A stretch of 46,828 bases of DNA. Origin: Kocuria sp. p3-SID1428 (lineage in GTDB: Bacteria; Actinomycetota; Actinomycetes; Actinomycetales; Micrococcaceae). Shown here piece by piece: positions 10,405 through 23,553 of the stretch. The notes under the pieces were generated by a model. That model was not told where the DNA came from and did no database searches. It saw nothing but the letters and a program-made list of their open reading frames with translations. Numbering within the stretch: position 1 is the stretch's first letter; every line of letters starts with the position of its first letter. Both the position numbers and the translations under genes were made by a program. The DNA is taken from contig NZ_JALXVH010000020.1 of the NCBI RefSeq assembly GCF_025149945.1, forward strand, positions 1 to 46,828. The letters run 5' to 3'.

Positions 10405-11436
10405 TCAGCGCTCCATGACCTCCTGGTACGCGGCCGCGAGCTTCAGCGGGGAGTGGATCGCCAGGCCCTCGGCCCTGCGCAGATCCGCGAAGTGCACGAT
10501 CGCGCCCATCCGCGCCGCCGCTCGCTCCAGGGCCTGGCGGTCCTCCACCGAGGTGGGATCGGCCACGACGGCGTCGATGCCGATATCCGATGCGTAGTGG
10601 CGCAGGATCTCGAGCTCCTGGGCGCTCGTCTTGCCCTGGGTCTCCGAATCGCGGGAGAGGTTCATGGTCACGATCTTCATGCCCTCAGTCGCACGGATCG
10701 CCTGTCGCATCTCCGGCAGGAGCAGGTGCGGCAGCACCGAGGTGTGCCACGAGCCCGGCCCCAGGATCACGCAGTCCGCGGCCTCGATCGCGCTCAGGGC
10801 CTGCAGGCACGGCTCGGCATCGACCGGCAGGAGGCGGACGTCGCGGATGTACGGCTCCCGCGCCAGATCCACCTGACCGGTCACGGTGCGCAGTCCGTCG
10901 GGGGCGTTCTCATCAGGGACGTCGCCCTCGATCACCAGCGGAGTCAGCGACATGGGCAGCACCGTGCCCTCGGCCTCGAGCAGGGCACCGGCCCAGCGCA
11001 GACCCTCGACGGGATCGCCGAGCAGCTCCCACAGGGTCACGATCAGCAGGTTGCCCAGCGCGTGGCCGTCGAGTGAACTGAGCCGCTCCGGCCCTGAGTC
11101 GAAGCGGTGCTGCATGACGTCGCGCCAGGTCATCCCCCAGTCGGAGTCATCGCACAGCGCGGACAGCGCCATCCGGAGGTCTCCGGGCGGCAGGACGTCG
11201 AGCTCCTGGCGCAGACGGCCCGAGGAGCCGCCGTCGTCGGCGACGGTGACCACTGCGGTGAGCTGCTTGGTCAGCAGTCGCAGCGCGGACAGGGAGGCGG
11301 AGAGGCCGTGGCCGCCGCCCAGCGCGACGACGGAGCGGCCGGTCTGACTCCGCGGGCGGGGCGCGGCACCGGCGATGCGGGGGCTGTGCGGCGAGCGTCC
11401 CAGCGGCGGGACGGCGGAGAGGGGATTCTCGGTCAT
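10405..11436 (-). CDS. yvcK: YvcK/CofD-like gluconeogenesis factor
   Basis: YvcK proteins bind nucleotide sugars (UDP-GlcNAc in Bacillus and Listeria) and influence carbon flux and cell-wall synthesis; the fold is that of CofD. The 343-residue product has the N-terminal [14 protein letters not shown] glycine-rich loop near residue 39, [13 protein letters not shown] near residue 62 and [15 protein letters not shown] near residue 224. The first 30 residues are variable and probably disordered. It lies 43 bases after rapZ and 142 bases before whiA and is probably co-transcribed with both. Confidence 0.92.
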   Translation of the reverse strand: MTENPLSAVPPLGRSPHSPRIAGAAPRPRSQTGRSVVALGGGHGLSASLSALRLLTKQLTAVVTVADDGGSSGRLRQELDVLPPGDLRMALSALCDDSDWGMTWRDVMQHRFDSGPERLSSLDGHALGNLLIVTLWELLGDPVEGLRWAGALLEAEGTVLPMSLTPLVIEGDVPDENAPDGLRTVTGQVDLAREPYIRDVRLLPVDAEPCLQALSAIEAADCVILGPGSWHTSVLPHLLLPEMRQAIRATEGMKIVTMNLSRDSETQGKTSAQELEILRHYASDIGIDAVVADPTSVEDRQALERAAARMGAIVHFADLRRAEGLAIHSPLKLAAAYQEVMER

Positions 11437-11479
11437 GGTGCGGTCCAGGTGTTCGTGGCGATCGTGGCTCGGCGAGGTG

Positions 11480-12400
11480 CTACTCGCGGCTCACGTCCCG
11501 GTGCTCGACGTTGACCACGACGCGCGGCAGCTTGGACAGCCGCTTGGCGACCTCCTCGGTCATGGCCACCGAGCGGTGCTTGCCGCCCGTGCAGCCGATC
11601 GCGATGGTCGCGTAGTGCTTGTTCTCCGTGCGGTAGCCCTCGAAGACCGGCTCGAGCATGGAGGTGAAGCGCTCCAGGAAGGTGCGGGCGCCCTCCCCCT
11701 GGAAGACGTAGTCGCGCACCTCCTTGTCCCGGCCTGTGCGCGGACGCAGCGCCGGCACCCAGTGCGGGTTGGGGATGAAGCGGACGTCGGCGACGTAGTT
11801 GGCATCGGCCGGCACGCCGTACTTGAAGCCGAAGCTCATGACGGTCAGGCGCAGGACCACCGGCCCGTTCGTGGAGTACAGGTCCGCAACGGCCTTGGAC
11901 AGACCGTGGACGTTGAACGACGACGTGTCCAGCACGACGTCGGCGGATTCCCGCAGCGCGGCGAGCAGCCGACGCTCGGCGGCGATGCCGTCCAGGATCC
12001 GCCCGCCCGCCTGCAGCGGGTGCGGGCGGCGCTGATGCTCGTAGCGCGCGACCAGGACCTCGTCCGAGGCCTCGAGGAACAGGATCGAGAACTCCACGCC
12101 GTTGGCCTCCAGGGCCGAGAGCGTGTCGTGCATGTCATCGAACAGGGCCTTGCCGCGGACATCGATCACGACGGCCAGGCGCGGGATGGCCTCCGGCGAG
12201 CGGGAGACCACATCCGCCAGCGTCTGCAGCATCTGCGGCGGCAGGTTGTCGACGACGTACCACCCCTGGTCCTCCAAGGCGTTCGCCGCCGTGGAGCGCC
12301 CCGCCCCGGACAGGCCGGTGACGACGAGCAGCTCGGCCGTGCGCGGACGCTCCGGTCGCGCGTGATCGGCGCCCGGAATCGAGTGAGTGTTCTCCGTCAT
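11480..12400 (-). CDS. rapZ: RNase adapter RapZ-like nucleotide-binding protein
   Basis: P-loop protein of the RapZ/YvcJ family. In E. coli RapZ directs decay of the small RNA GlmZ; in actinobacteria the role is less clear. The 306-residue product has the Walker A loop GLSGAGRS at residues 29-36, DNLPPQML near residue 51, and the conserved C-terminal half with [19 protein letters not shown] and [10 protein letters not shown]. The ATG at 12400 follows a strong AAAGGAGG. It begins the rapZ-yvcK-whiA cluster, 44 bases after uvrC. Confidence 0.94.
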   Translation of the reverse strand: MTENTHSIPGADHARPERPRTAELLVVTGLSGAGRSTAANALEDQGWYVVDNLPPQMLQTLADVVSRSPEAIPRLAVVIDVRGKALFDDMHDTLSALEANGVEFSILFLEASDEVLVARYEHQRRPHPLQAGGRILDGIAAERRLLAALRESADVVLDTSSFNVHGLSKAVADLYSTNGPVVLRLTVMSFGFKYGVPADANYVADVRFIPNPHWVPALRPRTGRDKEVRDYVFQGEGARTFLERFTSMLEPVFEGYRTENKHYATIAIGCTGGKHRSVAMTEEVAKRLSKLPRVVVNVEHRDVSRE

Positions 12401-12444
12401 GATCCGCCTCCTTTCTCCAGAGCCTATCCCGAGGCTCGGGCCTG

Positions 12445-14526
12445 TCAGTCGAGGATCTCGCCGGTGTCCATATCGACGGCGGGAAGCGATGTCTCGGCCT
12501 CGTCCTGCTGCCCGTGCAGCCCGGCGAAGACCTTCAGCGCCAGGGCGCTGCCGAAGCCCGGGACCTCCTCGAGCTGCTCGACCCTGGCCTGCTTGATCTT
12601 CTTGACGGAGCCGAAGTGCTTGAGCAGGGCCTTCTGCTTGGCCGGACCCACGCCCGGCAGATCGTCCAGCACGGAGGCCGTCATGGCTCGGCCGCGCTTG
12701 GCGCGGTGGAAGGTGATCGCGAACCGGTGGGCCTCGTCGCGCACGCGCTGGACCAGGTAGAGGGCCTCTGAGGCGCGCGGGAGAATCACGGGGAAGTCGT
12801 CGTCCGGGACCCAGACCTCCTCGAGGCGCTTGGCCAGGCCCACGACGGCGATGTCCGAGATCCCCAGATCCGCCAGCGCCCGTGCAGCCGCGGCGACCTG
12901 GGGCGGGCCGCCGTCGACGATGACGAGGTTCGGCGGGTACGCGAAGCGCTTGCGCTGGGCGGGGTCCTCGGCCAGGTCGTCCTGGTCGAGCTCGCCGGTG
13001 CGCGGGGCCTCCTGCTCCTGCTCCTGCTGCTGCTCCAGGTGGCGGCGGAAGCGGCGGTGGATGACGTCGTACATGGAGGCGGTGTCATCGCGGGCGGCCT
13101 CCCCCGTGATGGAGAACTTGCGGTACTCGGCCTTGCGCGGCAGCCCGTCCTCGAACACGACCATGGAGGCCACCACGTTGCTTCCCTGCACGTGGGAGAT
13201 GTCGTAGCACTCGATGCGCATGAGGGCATCGGGCAGGTCCAGGGCCTCCTGCAGCTGCTGCAGCGAGGCCGAGCGCGTGGTGATGTCCCCAGCCCGGCGG
13301 GACTTGTGCAGGGCCAGGGCCTGACGGGCGTTCTCCTGCACCGTCTGCATGAGCTGGGCCTTCTCACCGCGCTGCGGGGTGGACACGCTCACTCGGGAAC
13401 CGCGCAGCTGCGTGAGCCACTGCTCCATCTGCTCCCGGTCCTCCGGCTCCTGGGAGACCAGCACGGTGCGCGGCACCGCGTCCTCCCGGTAGTCGAGCTC
13501 GGCGCTGCGGGGGCGATGGTGGCTGCCCTCAGCGGCCTCGCGAGCCTGCTGCACCTCGCGCTGCTCCGCGGCCGCTGACTCCGTCTCGCCGTAGACCTGC
13601 TGCAGCAGCACCTGCAGCAGGTGCCCGGCGTCGGTCTCCTCGACCTTCTCCGTGACCCAGCCGCGCTGCCCGCGGATGCGCCCGCCGCGCACGTGGAAGA
13701 CCTGCACGGCCGCCTCGAGCTCGTCGTCGGCCAGGGCGAAGAAGTCGGCATCGACAGCGTCGGAGAGCACGACCGCGTTGCGCTCGAAGGCCTTGCGCAG
13801 GGCCTCGACGTCATCGCGGCGTGCGGCGGCGGTCTCGAAGTCCATCTCGGCCGCCGCCTGCTTCATCAGCCGCTCCTGCTCGCGGATGAAGGGCTCGGCG
13901 TGACCGGCCATGAAGCGGCAGAGGTCATCGACCAGATCGCGGTGGTCCTCCACCGAGATCTGCCCCACGCACGGTGCTGCGCACTTGCCGATGTAGCCCA
14001 GCAGGCAGGGCCGCCCGGAGGACTCGGCGCGGCGGTAGACGCCCTTGGAGCACGAGCGCACCGGGAAGACGCGCAGCACGGCGTCGAGGGTCTCGCGGAT
14101 GGCCCAGGCCTGGGAGTAGGGGCCGAAGTAGCGGGTGCCCTTCTGCTTGGCGCCTCGGGTCACCATGGCCCGGGGCACCTCCTCCCCCAGCGTGACGGCC
14201 AGGTAGGGGTAGGACTTGTCGTCCCGGTAGGCGATGTTGAAGCGCGGGCGGAACTGCTTGATCCAGGTGTACTCGAGCTGCAGGGACTCCATCTCCGAGC
14301 CGACCACGACCCACTCCACGCCGGCGGCCGTGGTGACCATGGCTCGGGTCTTGGGGGCCAGCGTGGACGGCGGGGCGAAGTAGGACCACAGCCGGTTGCG
14401 CAGGTTCTTGGCCTTGCCGACGTAGATGACGCGCCCGGTCTCGTCGCGGAAGCGGTAGACGCCGGGGTCCTGCGGTATCTCGGATCGCTGGGGGCGGTAG
14501 GAGACCGGATCAGCCACGCCGGGCAT
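12445..14526 (-). CDS. uvrC: Excinuclease ABC subunit C
   Basis: Endonuclease of nucleotide excision repair that makes both incisions around a lesion in the UvrB-DNA complex. The 693-residue protein has the N-terminal GIY-YIG nuclease (GVYRF at 22-26, YVGKAKNL at 35-42), the Cys cluster [13 protein letters not shown], a UVR domain around residues 208-240, the RNase H-like nuclease with CYDISHVQG, and a C-terminal double helix-hairpin-helix ([13 protein letters not shown]). A Gln/Glu-rich insert ([12 protein letters not shown]) interrupts the nuclease half and looks disordered. The ATG at 14526 follows GGAGG and overlaps the acyltransferase gene by 17 bases. Confidence 0.97.
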   Translation of the reverse strand: MPGVADPVSYRPQRSEIPQDPGVYRFRDETGRVIYVGKAKNLRNRLWSYFAPPSTLAPKTRAMVTTAAGVEWVVVGSEMESLQLEYTWIKQFRPRFNIAYRDDKSYPYLAVTLGEEVPRAMVTRGAKQKGTRYFGPYSQAWAIRETLDAVLRVFPVRSCSKGVYRRAESSGRPCLLGYIGKCAAPCVGQISVEDHRDLVDDLCRFMAGHAEPFIREQERLMKQAAAEMDFETAAARRDDVEALRKAFERNAVVLSDAVDADFFALADDELEAAVQVFHVRGGRIRGQRGWVTEKVEETDAGHLLQVLLQQVYGETESAAAEQREVQQAREAAEGSHHRPRSAELDYREDAVPRTVLVSQEPEDREQMEQWLTQLRGSRVSVSTPQRGEKAQLMQTVQENARQALALHKSRRAGDITTRSASLQQLQEALDLPDALMRIECYDISHVQGSNVVASMVVFEDGLPRKAEYRKFSITGEAARDDTASMYDVIHRRFRRHLEQQQEQEQEAPRTGELDQDDLAEDPAQRKRFAYPPNLVIVDGGPPQVAAAARALADLGISDIAVVGLAKRLEEVWVPDDDFPVILPRASEALYLVQRVRDEAHRFAITFHRAKRGRAMTASVLDDLPGVGPAKQKALLKHFGSVKKIKQARVEQLEEVPGFGSALALKVFAGLHGQQDEAETSLPAVDMDTGEILD

Positions 14527-15231
14527 CCCCCTCCAAGGTCGTGGAGGTGTTGAAGGTCTCCGCGCGCTCCTGGCCCGACAGCTGCCCGATCGCCTCCATG
14601 ACCCGGTCGGTCAGCTCACGGCGCTGCCTGCCGGTCTGGCGGCCCTCGGCGCACGGGACCTGGATCAGCTCGCCCAGAGTCACGGTGAACCGGCGCGGGC
14701 GCGGCCACGTGGTCCCCAGCGGCTGGACGTCCTGCGTGCCCTCCAGGGCGACGGGGAGGATAGGAGCCCCCGTGCTCAGCGCGGCGTGCGCCACACCGGT
14801 GCGGCCGCGGTAGAGGCGTCCGTCGCGGGAGCGGGTGCCCTCCGGGAAGACGCCGAAGACTCCCCCGGCCTCGAGCAGCTCGATCGCCGGATCCATGGCG
14901 GCCGCCGCATCGCGACGCGACGAGCGGTCCACCGGGATGATGCCCAGCAGCTCGTAGACCTGGCGCATGGCCCAGCCGCGGATCCCCGGCGTGTTCAGCG
15001 GCGAGGCCTTGGCGATGAAGGAGACCCGTCGCGGGAAGATCGCGGAGAGGATGATGCTGTCGATCAGCGCGCGGTGGTTCGAGGCCACGATCACCGGCCC
15101 CTCGGCCGGGAAGTTCTCCTTGCCGCGGATCTGCGCGCGGCACAGGACCATGAAGGCGGCGGCCACGGCGCGCTGCGTAGTGCGGTAGAGCCCAATCTGC
15201 GAGGGGACCGCACGCAGCCTGTCCAGCGCGC

Positions 15232-15235
<4 letters not shown>
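14510..15235 (-). CDS. 1-acylglycerol-3-phosphate O-acyltransferase family protein
   Basis: Predicted PlsC-type acyltransferase that would acylate lysophosphatidic acid at the membrane face. The 241-residue product has the HX4D active-site box NHRALID (His54, Asp59) and the substrate-binding FPEGTRS loop about 75 residues later. The ATG at 15235 overlaps the uvrA stop as ATGA and its end overlaps uvrC, so it is inserted in a uvrA-uvrC operon. The open frame upstream of 15235 is a shadow of uvrA. Exact substrate is unknown; other lysophospholipid acyltransferase roles are possible. Confidence 0.88.
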
Positions 15236-18207
<2,972 letters not shown>

Positions 18208-18280
18208 GCCCCGAATGCTATCGGCCGGCCCCGACACCGCAGGCATGCGTCAGCCCACGGCGAAGCCTCCTCGAGGCGAC

Positions 18281-18700
18281 TCAGTGCAGGCCGCGCCGGT
18301 AGGCCACCAGCAGCCAGCCCACGTTCACGAAGATCCCGATGATCGCCGGCAGCGCGACCCCGAAGCTCCACAGCAGGCCCGTGGCCGCCGACAGCGCGAA
18401 AACCACCAGCCCCAGGAAGCACAGCACCGCCATGACGTGCAGCATCCAGTGCTGGCCCCACAGCCAGATCAGCAGCGGCACGACGTAGAGGATCGTCAGG
18501 CCCAGGGCTGTGGTCAGCGAGGGGCCCGGCTCGGTCCCCTGCACCTCTGGCAGGGAGGAGGCCTCGACGATCTCGGCGTCGTGGCTCTGGACGTAGATCA
18601 TGGCCAGGAAGCTGAGCAGCGAGGCGAGGCTCAGGACGATCAGCCGCGGCGGCCGCCGGGCCTCCCAGGCCTCGTCGGCGGGCGGGAGGATCTGGCGCAC
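18281..18700 (-). CDS. Four-helix membrane protein of unknown function
   Basis: A 139-residue integral membrane protein that I cannot assign to a named family. Hydrophobic segments lie at about residues 20-40, 66-84, 86-106 and 110-132. There are a few charged residues at the N-terminus and an Arg-Arg at the C-terminus, suggesting a cytoplasmic C-end. The start is GTG at 18700 with GGAG 6 bases upstream. It lies 73 bases upstream of uvrA on the same strand and could be co-transcribed. Confidence 0.75.
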   Translation of the reverse strand: MRQILPPADEAWEARRPPRLIVLSLASLLSFLAMIYVQSHDAEIVEASSLPEVQGTEPGPSLTTALGLTILYVVPLLIWLWGQHWMLHVMAVLCFLGLVVFALSAATGLLWSFGVALPAIIGIFVNVGWLLVAYRRGLH

Positions 18701-18872
18701 GGTGGGCTCCTGAGCTCGGCGGTCATGCGCCCGGCAGGACGCAGCAGGCGTCGGGCGCTCCCGGCCAGCGTATCTGCGGATGCCCCGGCACTCGCAGGCC
18801 GTGAAGGTGAGAGGGGCCTCACACCGTCGCCGTCACGAGACACGCCGGGGTGCCGCAGGGCGCAGGAATCTC

Positions 18873-18878
18873 TACAGT
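18873..18878 (+). promoter_or_regulatory. -10 box, probable leaderless start of the metallo-hydrolase gene
   Basis: TACAGT ends 7 bases before the ATG at 18886, so a transcript from it would begin at or next to the start codon. No Shine-Dalgarno sequence is present. The -35 is weak. Confidence 0.5.
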
Positions 18879-18885
18879 GGGCGCC

Positions 18886-19542
18886 ATGAACGTCACCGAG
18901 ACCGACACCATCGAACTGGCGGAGATCACCATCCGCCGCATCGTGGTGGGCGAGATGCAGAACAACGTGTACCTGCTCACCTCCAAGGAGCACGGCTCCC
19001 AGGTGCTGATCGATGCCGCGGACGACGCCCGTGCGATCGCCGGGCTCGTGGGCGCAGGCTGCAGCGACTGCTCCCTGTCGGGCAGCCTGCAGATGATCAT
19101 CACCACACACTCCCACCACGATCACGTCGGTGCGCTGGAGGAGGTCAAGTCCCGCTCCGAGGCCGTGACGGCCTGCGGCACCGATGACGAGGACGCCATC
19201 GACGTCGAGATGGACCTGACCCTCGATGACGGCGACGTCGCCGAATTCGAGGGCTTCGATCTGGAGATCATCGGCCTGCCCGGGCACACCCCCGGCTCGA
19301 TCGGGGTCGTCTACCGCGATCCCCAGGGCCCGGTGCGCATCTTCACCGGAGACGCCCTCTTCCCCGGCGGCGTCGGCAAGACCAGTTCGCCGGAGGCCTT
19401 CCAGCAGGCGTACTCGGCGGTCGTCGAGCGGATCTTCGAGCGCTTCGACGACGACACCGTCATCCATCCCGGCCACGGCGAGTCCACCACACTGGGGCGG
19501 GAGCGCCCGTCCCTGGACGAGTGGCGCGAGCGCGGCTGGTGA
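18886..19542 (+). CDS. Metallo-beta-lactamase-fold hydrolase
   Basis: A 218-residue hydrolase of the glyoxalase II-like branch. All metal ligands are visible: THSHHDH near residue 76, PGHTPGS near 134, FTGDALFPGG near 155 and HPGHGEST near 196. The substrate is unknown; hydroxyacylglutathione or mycothiol-linked thioesters are common guesses for this family, but nothing here decides it. The ATG at 18886 is preferred over the upstream GTG because it fits a leaderless start. The flavin reductase-like gene begins 30 bases downstream and is probably co-transcribed. Confidence 0.88.
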   Translation: MNVTETDTIELAEITIRRIVVGEMQNNVYLLTSKEHGSQVLIDAADDARAIAGLVGAGCSDCSLSGSLQMIITTHSHHDHVGALEEVKSRSEAVTACGTDDEDAIDVEMDLTLDDGDVAEFEGFDLEIIGLPGHTPGSIGVVYRDPQGPVRIFTGDALFPGGVGKTSSPEAFQQAYSAVVERIFERFDDDTVIHPGHGESTTLGRERPSLDEWRERGW

Positions 19543-19572
19543 GCCGACAGGCCACGGTCCGGACCCGCTGAG

Positions 19573-20187
19573 ATGGACGCCCGTCGCAGGTCCTTCGACC
19601 CGCAGCAGCTCGGCGCGCGGGAGACCACGCTGCTGGTCAAGTCCATGCTGATCCCCCGCCCCATCGCGTGGGTCGGCACGCGGGATCTCGACGGCATCGA
19701 CAATCTCGCACCGCACTCGTTCTTCACCATGGCCTCCGAGGACCCGCCCATCGTGGTCTTCACCTCGACCGGCCGCAAGGACACCGTGCGGGCCGTCGAG
19801 CAGACAGGCGAGTTCACGGTCTCGATCGTCAGCGCCGCTCAGCGCGAGGCCGCGAACCAGACCTCTGCGCCCTACGCCGCCGAGGTCAGCGAGTTCGACG
19901 CCGCTCAGGTGAAGTCCCTGTCCTCGGCTGTCGTCGCCGCCCCGGCAGTCGCTGACTCCCCCGCCGTCATGGAGTGCCGCTGCGAGCAGGTCATCCCGGT
20001 CGGGGACAGCTTCCTCGTCCTGGGGCGCGTGGTGCACCTCAGTGCTGCGGAGGCCGTGCTGCGCACCGACTCCCGGGGGCGCACGCTGCCCGAGGCGCGC
20101 CTGCTCGATCCCATGAGCCGGCTCGGGCGCAACGAGTGGGCCCAGCTCGGCACGATCCACGCGATGGACCGACCGCAGCAGGGCTGA
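19573..20187 (+). CDS. Flavin reductase-like FMN-binding protein
   Basis: A 204-residue protein of the flavin reductase-like (DIM6/NTAB) family. IPRPIAWVGTRD near residue 32, the FFTMASEDPPIVVF FMN-phosphate region near residue 54 and NEWAQLGTIHAM at the C-terminus fit a split-barrel flavin-binding fold. Members reduce flavins or act as FMN-dependent oxidoreductases; the substrate is not deducible. It follows the metallo-hydrolase closely with only a weak ribosome binding site, so translation may be coupled. Confidence 0.85.
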   Translation: MDARRRSFDPQQLGARETTLLVKSMLIPRPIAWVGTRDLDGIDNLAPHSFFTMASEDPPIVVFTSTGRKDTVRAVEQTGEFTVSIVSAAQREAANQTSAPYAAEVSEFDAAQVKSLSSAVVAAPAVADSPAVMECRCEQVIPVGDSFLVLGRVVHLSAAEAVLRTDSRGRTLPEARLLDPMSRLGRNEWAQLGTIHAMDRPQQG

Positions 20188-20239
20188 GCAGCCGCACGAC
20201 CCCGGCCGCCGACAGCGCTGCGCTGTCGCCGCCGCTGGC

Positions 20240-20245
20240 TAGGCT
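20240..20245 (+). promoter_or_regulatory. -10 box, probable leaderless start of the DUF3516 helicase
   Basis: TAGGCT with 8 bases to the ATG at 20254 and no Shine-Dalgarno sequence between them. Confidence 0.45.
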
Positions 20246-20253
20246 GGGCCACG

Positions 20254-22863
20254 ATGACACTGCTGAGCGCCCTCTCCCCCGACCTCGCCGCCGCCGGCTC
20301 CCGCTACCTGCGCGGAGACTTCGCGCGCAATCCCCTGACCTCGGATGAGATCTACGAGGGATTCCACGGCTGGGCCTCCGAGTCCGGGATCGAGCTGTAC
20401 CCGCATCAGGACGAGGCGGTGCTCGAGTTCGCCGGCGGGGCCAATGTCATCCTGGCCACCCCCACCGGCTCCGGGAAGTCGCTCGTGGCCATGGGCGCGC
20501 ACTTCGCGGCCATGGCGCGCGGGCAGCGCTCGTACTACACGGCTCCGCTCAAGGCACTCGTGTCAGAGAAGTTCTTCGCGCTGTGCCAGGCCTTCGGGGC
20601 CGAGAACGTCGGCATGGTCACGGGCGATTCCGCCGTGAACGCGGACGCGCCCATCGTGTGCTGCACCGCCGAGATCCTGGCCAACATCGCCCTGCGCGAG
20701 GGTCCGGACGCCGATCTCGGCCCCGTGGTGATGGATGAGTTCCACTTCTACGCCGACCCGCAGCGCGGCTGGGCCTGGCAGGTCCCCCTGATCGAGCTGC
20801 CGCAGGCCCAGTTCCTGCTCATGTCCGCCACCCTGGGCGACGTCACCCGCTTCGACGACCGGATGCGCGAGCTCACAGGACGGGAGACCGCGGTCGTCGA
20901 TGACGCCGAGCGCCCGGTTCCCCTGAGCTACTACTACTCGGAAGTTCCCGTCCACGAGCAGATCGACGAGCTCGTCTCGACCCATCAGGCCCCCGTCTAC
21001 GTGGTCCACTTCTCCCAGCTTCAGGCCATGGATCAGGCGCAGGCGCTGATGAGCGTGAACGTGCTGTCCAAGGAGGAGAAGGAGCAGGTCGCCGAGATGA
21101 TCGCCGGCTTCCGCTTCGCGGCCGGCTTCGGCAAGACCCTCAACCGGCTCGTGCGCCACGGCATCGGTGTGCATCACGCGGGCATGCTGCCCAAGTACCG
21201 GCGCCTGGTGGAGCAGCTGGCCCAGCGCGGGTTGCTCAAGGTCATCTGCGGCACGGACACCCTCGGCGTGGGCATCAACGTCCCCATCCGCACGGTGCTC
21301 ATCACGGCACTGTCCAAGTTCGACGGCAGCCGCACGCGGCGACTCAACGCACGCGAGTTCCATCAGATCGCAGGCCGCGCCGGTCGCGCGGGATTCGACA
21401 CCCAGGGCACCGTCGTCGTCCAGGCGCCCGAGCACGACATCGAGAACAAGCGCGCCCTCGAGAAGGCGCGGCGCAAGCACGGCGACGACGAGAAGAAGCT
21501 GCGTCAGATCCCCCGCAAGAAGCCCCCGCAGGGCTTCGTGGCCTGGTCCCGCAAGACCTTCGAGACCCTGATCGAGGCCCAGCCGGAGCCGCTGCGGGCG
21601 TCGTTCCAGATCACGCACGCCATGCTGCTGAATCTGCTGCAGCGCCCCGGCAACCCGGTCCAGGCCACCGCGCACCTGATCGCCCACACGGACGCACCCG
21701 CTCCCGAGCGGCGCCAGATGGTCCGCGATGCCCTCTCGATCCTGCGCGAGCTGCTGGCCACCGAGGTCGTCGAGAAGCTGTCGGAGCCGGATGAGCACGG
21801 CAGCCGCTACCGGCTCACGATCGACCTCCAGGAGAACTTCGCGCTCAACAGCCCGCTGTCGCCCTTCGCCCTCGCTGCACTGACCCTGCTGGATCCGGAG
21901 TCGCCCGAGTACACGCTGGACATCGTCTCGGTCATCGAGGCCACCCTGGATCGCCCGCGCCAGGTGCTGATCATGCAGGAGAAGAAGGCCAAGACCGAGG
22001 CCCTGGCCACCATGAAGGCCGATGGCCTGGAGTACAACGAGCGCATGCGCGAACTCGATGAGATCACCTGGCCCATGCCGCTGCGGGAGATGCTCGAGGA
22101 CGCGTTCGAGACCTACCGCACCTCCGCACCCTGGGTCGCCCAGCACGAGCTGACGCCCAAATCGGTCGTGCGCGACATGTTCGAGCGCGCCATGACCTTC
22201 GGCGACTACGTCCAGCACTACGGGCTGGCCCGCTCGGAGGGCATCCTGCTGCGCTACCTCTCGGACGCCTACCGCGCGCTGCGCCAGACCGTGCCCCAGG
22301 ACATGCGCACCGAGCCGTTCGACGACCTCGTCGAGTGGCTCGGCGAGACCATCCGCCAGACGGACAACTCCCTGCTCGACGAGTGGGAGAAGCTCACCGA
22401 GGGCGGCTCTCCCGCAGGCACGCCGCAGGACTCGGTCGAGGAGCTGCTCGAGGAGCAGGCCCCGGCCATCACCGGCAACCCCCGAGCCTTCCGAGTCATG
22501 GTCCGCAATGCCATGTTCCAGCGCGTGGAGCTGTTCGCTGACGAGAAGGAGAAGGTCCTCGGGGCCCTTGACGGCGATACCGGCTGGGACCGGGATCGCT
22601 GGGCGGAGGCCATGGACGCCTATTTCGGGGAGTACCAGGACATCTACACTGACGCACAGTCGCGCGGACCCGCGCTGATCCGCATCGACGAGTCCCCCCA
22701 GGGCCTCGACGGATTCTGGACGGTGCAGCAGGTCTTCGACGATCCCGCCGGGCACCATGACTTCGGCATCAACGCGCGGATCGACCTGGCCGCCTCGGAT
22801 GCCGACGGCTTCCCGGTGGTTCGGGTGGACAATGTGGGACCTATCACCCAGACCGGCAGATGA
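20254..22863 (+). CDS. DEAD/DEAH-box helicase with DUF3516 domain
   Basis: An 869-residue superfamily 2 helicase typical of actinobacteria. Motif I is ATPTGSGKS at residues 68-76, motif II is MDEFHFYADP near 164-173 (a DExH-type box with Phe), motif III is LLMSATLGD, and the second RecA domain carries GVHHAGMLPKYRR and QIAGRAGRAGFD. The C-terminal 350 residues match the DUF3516 extension. Resemblance to Ski2-like RNA helicases suggests an RNA role, but no substrate is shown by sequence. It stands alone behind its own promoter. Confidence 0.93.
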   Translation: MTLLSALSPDLAAAGSRYLRGDFARNPLTSDEIYEGFHGWASESGIELYPHQDEAVLEFAGGANVILATPTGSGKSLVAMGAHFAAMARGQRSYYTAPLKALVSEKFFALCQAFGAENVGMVTGDSAVNADAPIVCCTAEILANIALREGPDADLGPVVMDEFHFYADPQRGWAWQVPLIELPQAQFLLMSATLGDVTRFDDRMRELTGRETAVVDDAERPVPLSYYYSEVPVHEQIDELVSTHQAPVYVVHFSQLQAMDQAQALMSVNVLSKEEKEQVAEMIAGFRFAAGFGKTLNRLVRHGIGVHHAGMLPKYRRLVEQLAQRGLLKVICGTDTLGVGINVPIRTVLITALSKFDGSRTRRLNAREFHQIAGRAGRAGFDTQGTVVVQAPEHDIENKRALEKARRKHGDDEKKLRQIPRKKPPQGFVAWSRKTFETLIEAQPEPLRASFQITHAMLLNLLQRPGNPVQATAHLIAHTDAPAPERRQMVRDALSILRELLATEVVEKLSEPDEHGSRYRLTIDLQENFALNSPLSPFALAALTLLDPESPEYTLDIVSVIEATLDRPRQVLIMQEKKAKTEALATMKADGLEYNERMRELDEITWPMPLREMLEDAFETYRTSAPWVAQHELTPKSVVRDMFERAMTFGDYVQHYGLARSEGILLRYLSDAYRALRQTVPQDMRTEPFDDLVEWLGETIRQTDNSLLDEWEKLTEGGSPAGTPQDSVEELLEEQAPAITGNPRAFRVMVRNAMFQRVELFADEKEKVLGALDGDTGWDRDRWAEAMDAYFGEYQDIYTDAQSRGPALIRIDESPQGLDGFWTVQQVFDDPAGHHDFGINARIDLAASDADGFPVVRVDNVGPITQTGR

Positions 22864-22871
22864 TGTACTCA

Positions 22872-22900
22872 AGAGTGCATGGTCGTCATTAATGCACTCT
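22872..22900 (+). promoter_or_regulatory. Palindromic operator before the SatD-like gene
   Basis: AGAGTGCAT (22872-22880) and ATGCACTCT (22892-22900) are a perfect 9-bp inverted repeat around an 11-base spacer. It sits in the only intergenic space of a two-gene operon whose first product has a helix-turn-helix, which suggests autoregulation. The AT-rich spacer (CATTAAT) could hold the -10. Confidence 0.65.
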
Positions 22901-22920
22901 GAAACGCATAGGGGAATCGC

Positions 22921-23553
22921 ATGTACGCACTGACGGTCGATCGTCGCCGCTCCCGCCATGAGGGTCCCGCCCTGGACATGGCGGGCAGCCGCGATCGGCT
23001 GAATCAGCAGTTTCCGGAGGCCGTGCTCGCCTGGCATCTCTCCGCCGGAGACGAGCTCCAGGCCCTGTTCCGGGATCCGGAGCCCGTCGCTGAAGCTGCC
23101 CTGGCCCTGGCAGAGACCGGAAGGTGGCACGTGGGCATCGGCCTGGGAGCTGTGGAGGAGCCGCTGCCGGAGACGGTCGCCGAGGCCACCGGGTCCAGCT
23201 TGGTCCTCGCCCGTGAAGCCGTGGAGGCCGCCAAGAAGCTGTCCTGCCGCACAGCGGTGCGCGGAGGCCGACGGGCCGCCAGGGCCGCTCGCGACGCCGA
23301 CGCCCTGCTGGCCCTGCTGTCCGTCATGCGCCAGCGCCGCACCGACGCCGCTCGGGAAGCCGCCGCCTTCGCCGATCAGGGCCTGACCCAGGAGCAGATC
23401 TCCCACCGACTGGGGATCGATCAGTCCTCCGTCTCCCGACGCCTGCGCACCGCCATGTGGCTGGAGGAGTCGGAGGCGCGCAAGGTGCTGGTCGATCTGC
23501 TCGAGCTCGCCCATACCCGCTCCCTGGATGCGCCGCAGAAGCGATCAGCATGA
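22921..23553 (+). CDS. SatD-like protein with C-terminal helix-turn-helix
   Basis: A 210-residue protein. The N-terminal two thirds (DRRRSR, SAGDELQALFRDP, GRWHVGIGLGAVEEPLP) resembles the SatD family, whose biochemical role is unknown; assignment is from memory of the family pattern and moderately sure. The C-terminus has a helix-turn-helix at about residues 154-178 (LTQEQISHRLGIDQSSVSRR), so the protein is probably a regulator. It begins with ATG at 22921 after a weak GGGG site, just downstream of a palindromic operator. The stop overlaps the next start as ATGA. Confidence 0.7.
   Translation: MYALTVDRRRSRHEGPALDMAGSRDRLNQQFPEAVLAWHLSAGDELQALFRDPEPVAEAALALAETGRWHVGIGLGAVEEPLPETVAEATGSSLVLAREAVEAAKKLSCRTAVRGGRRAARAARDADALLALLSVMRQRRTDAAREAAAFADQGLTQEQISHRLGIDQSSVSRRLRTAMWLEESEARKVLVDLLELAHTRSLDAPQKRSA

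Noticed and set aside
18208..18280. LexA/SOS box upstream of uvrA or uvrB
   Set aside because: No GAAC-N-GTTC type palindrome is found before uvrA (18208-18280) or uvrB (28031-28116).
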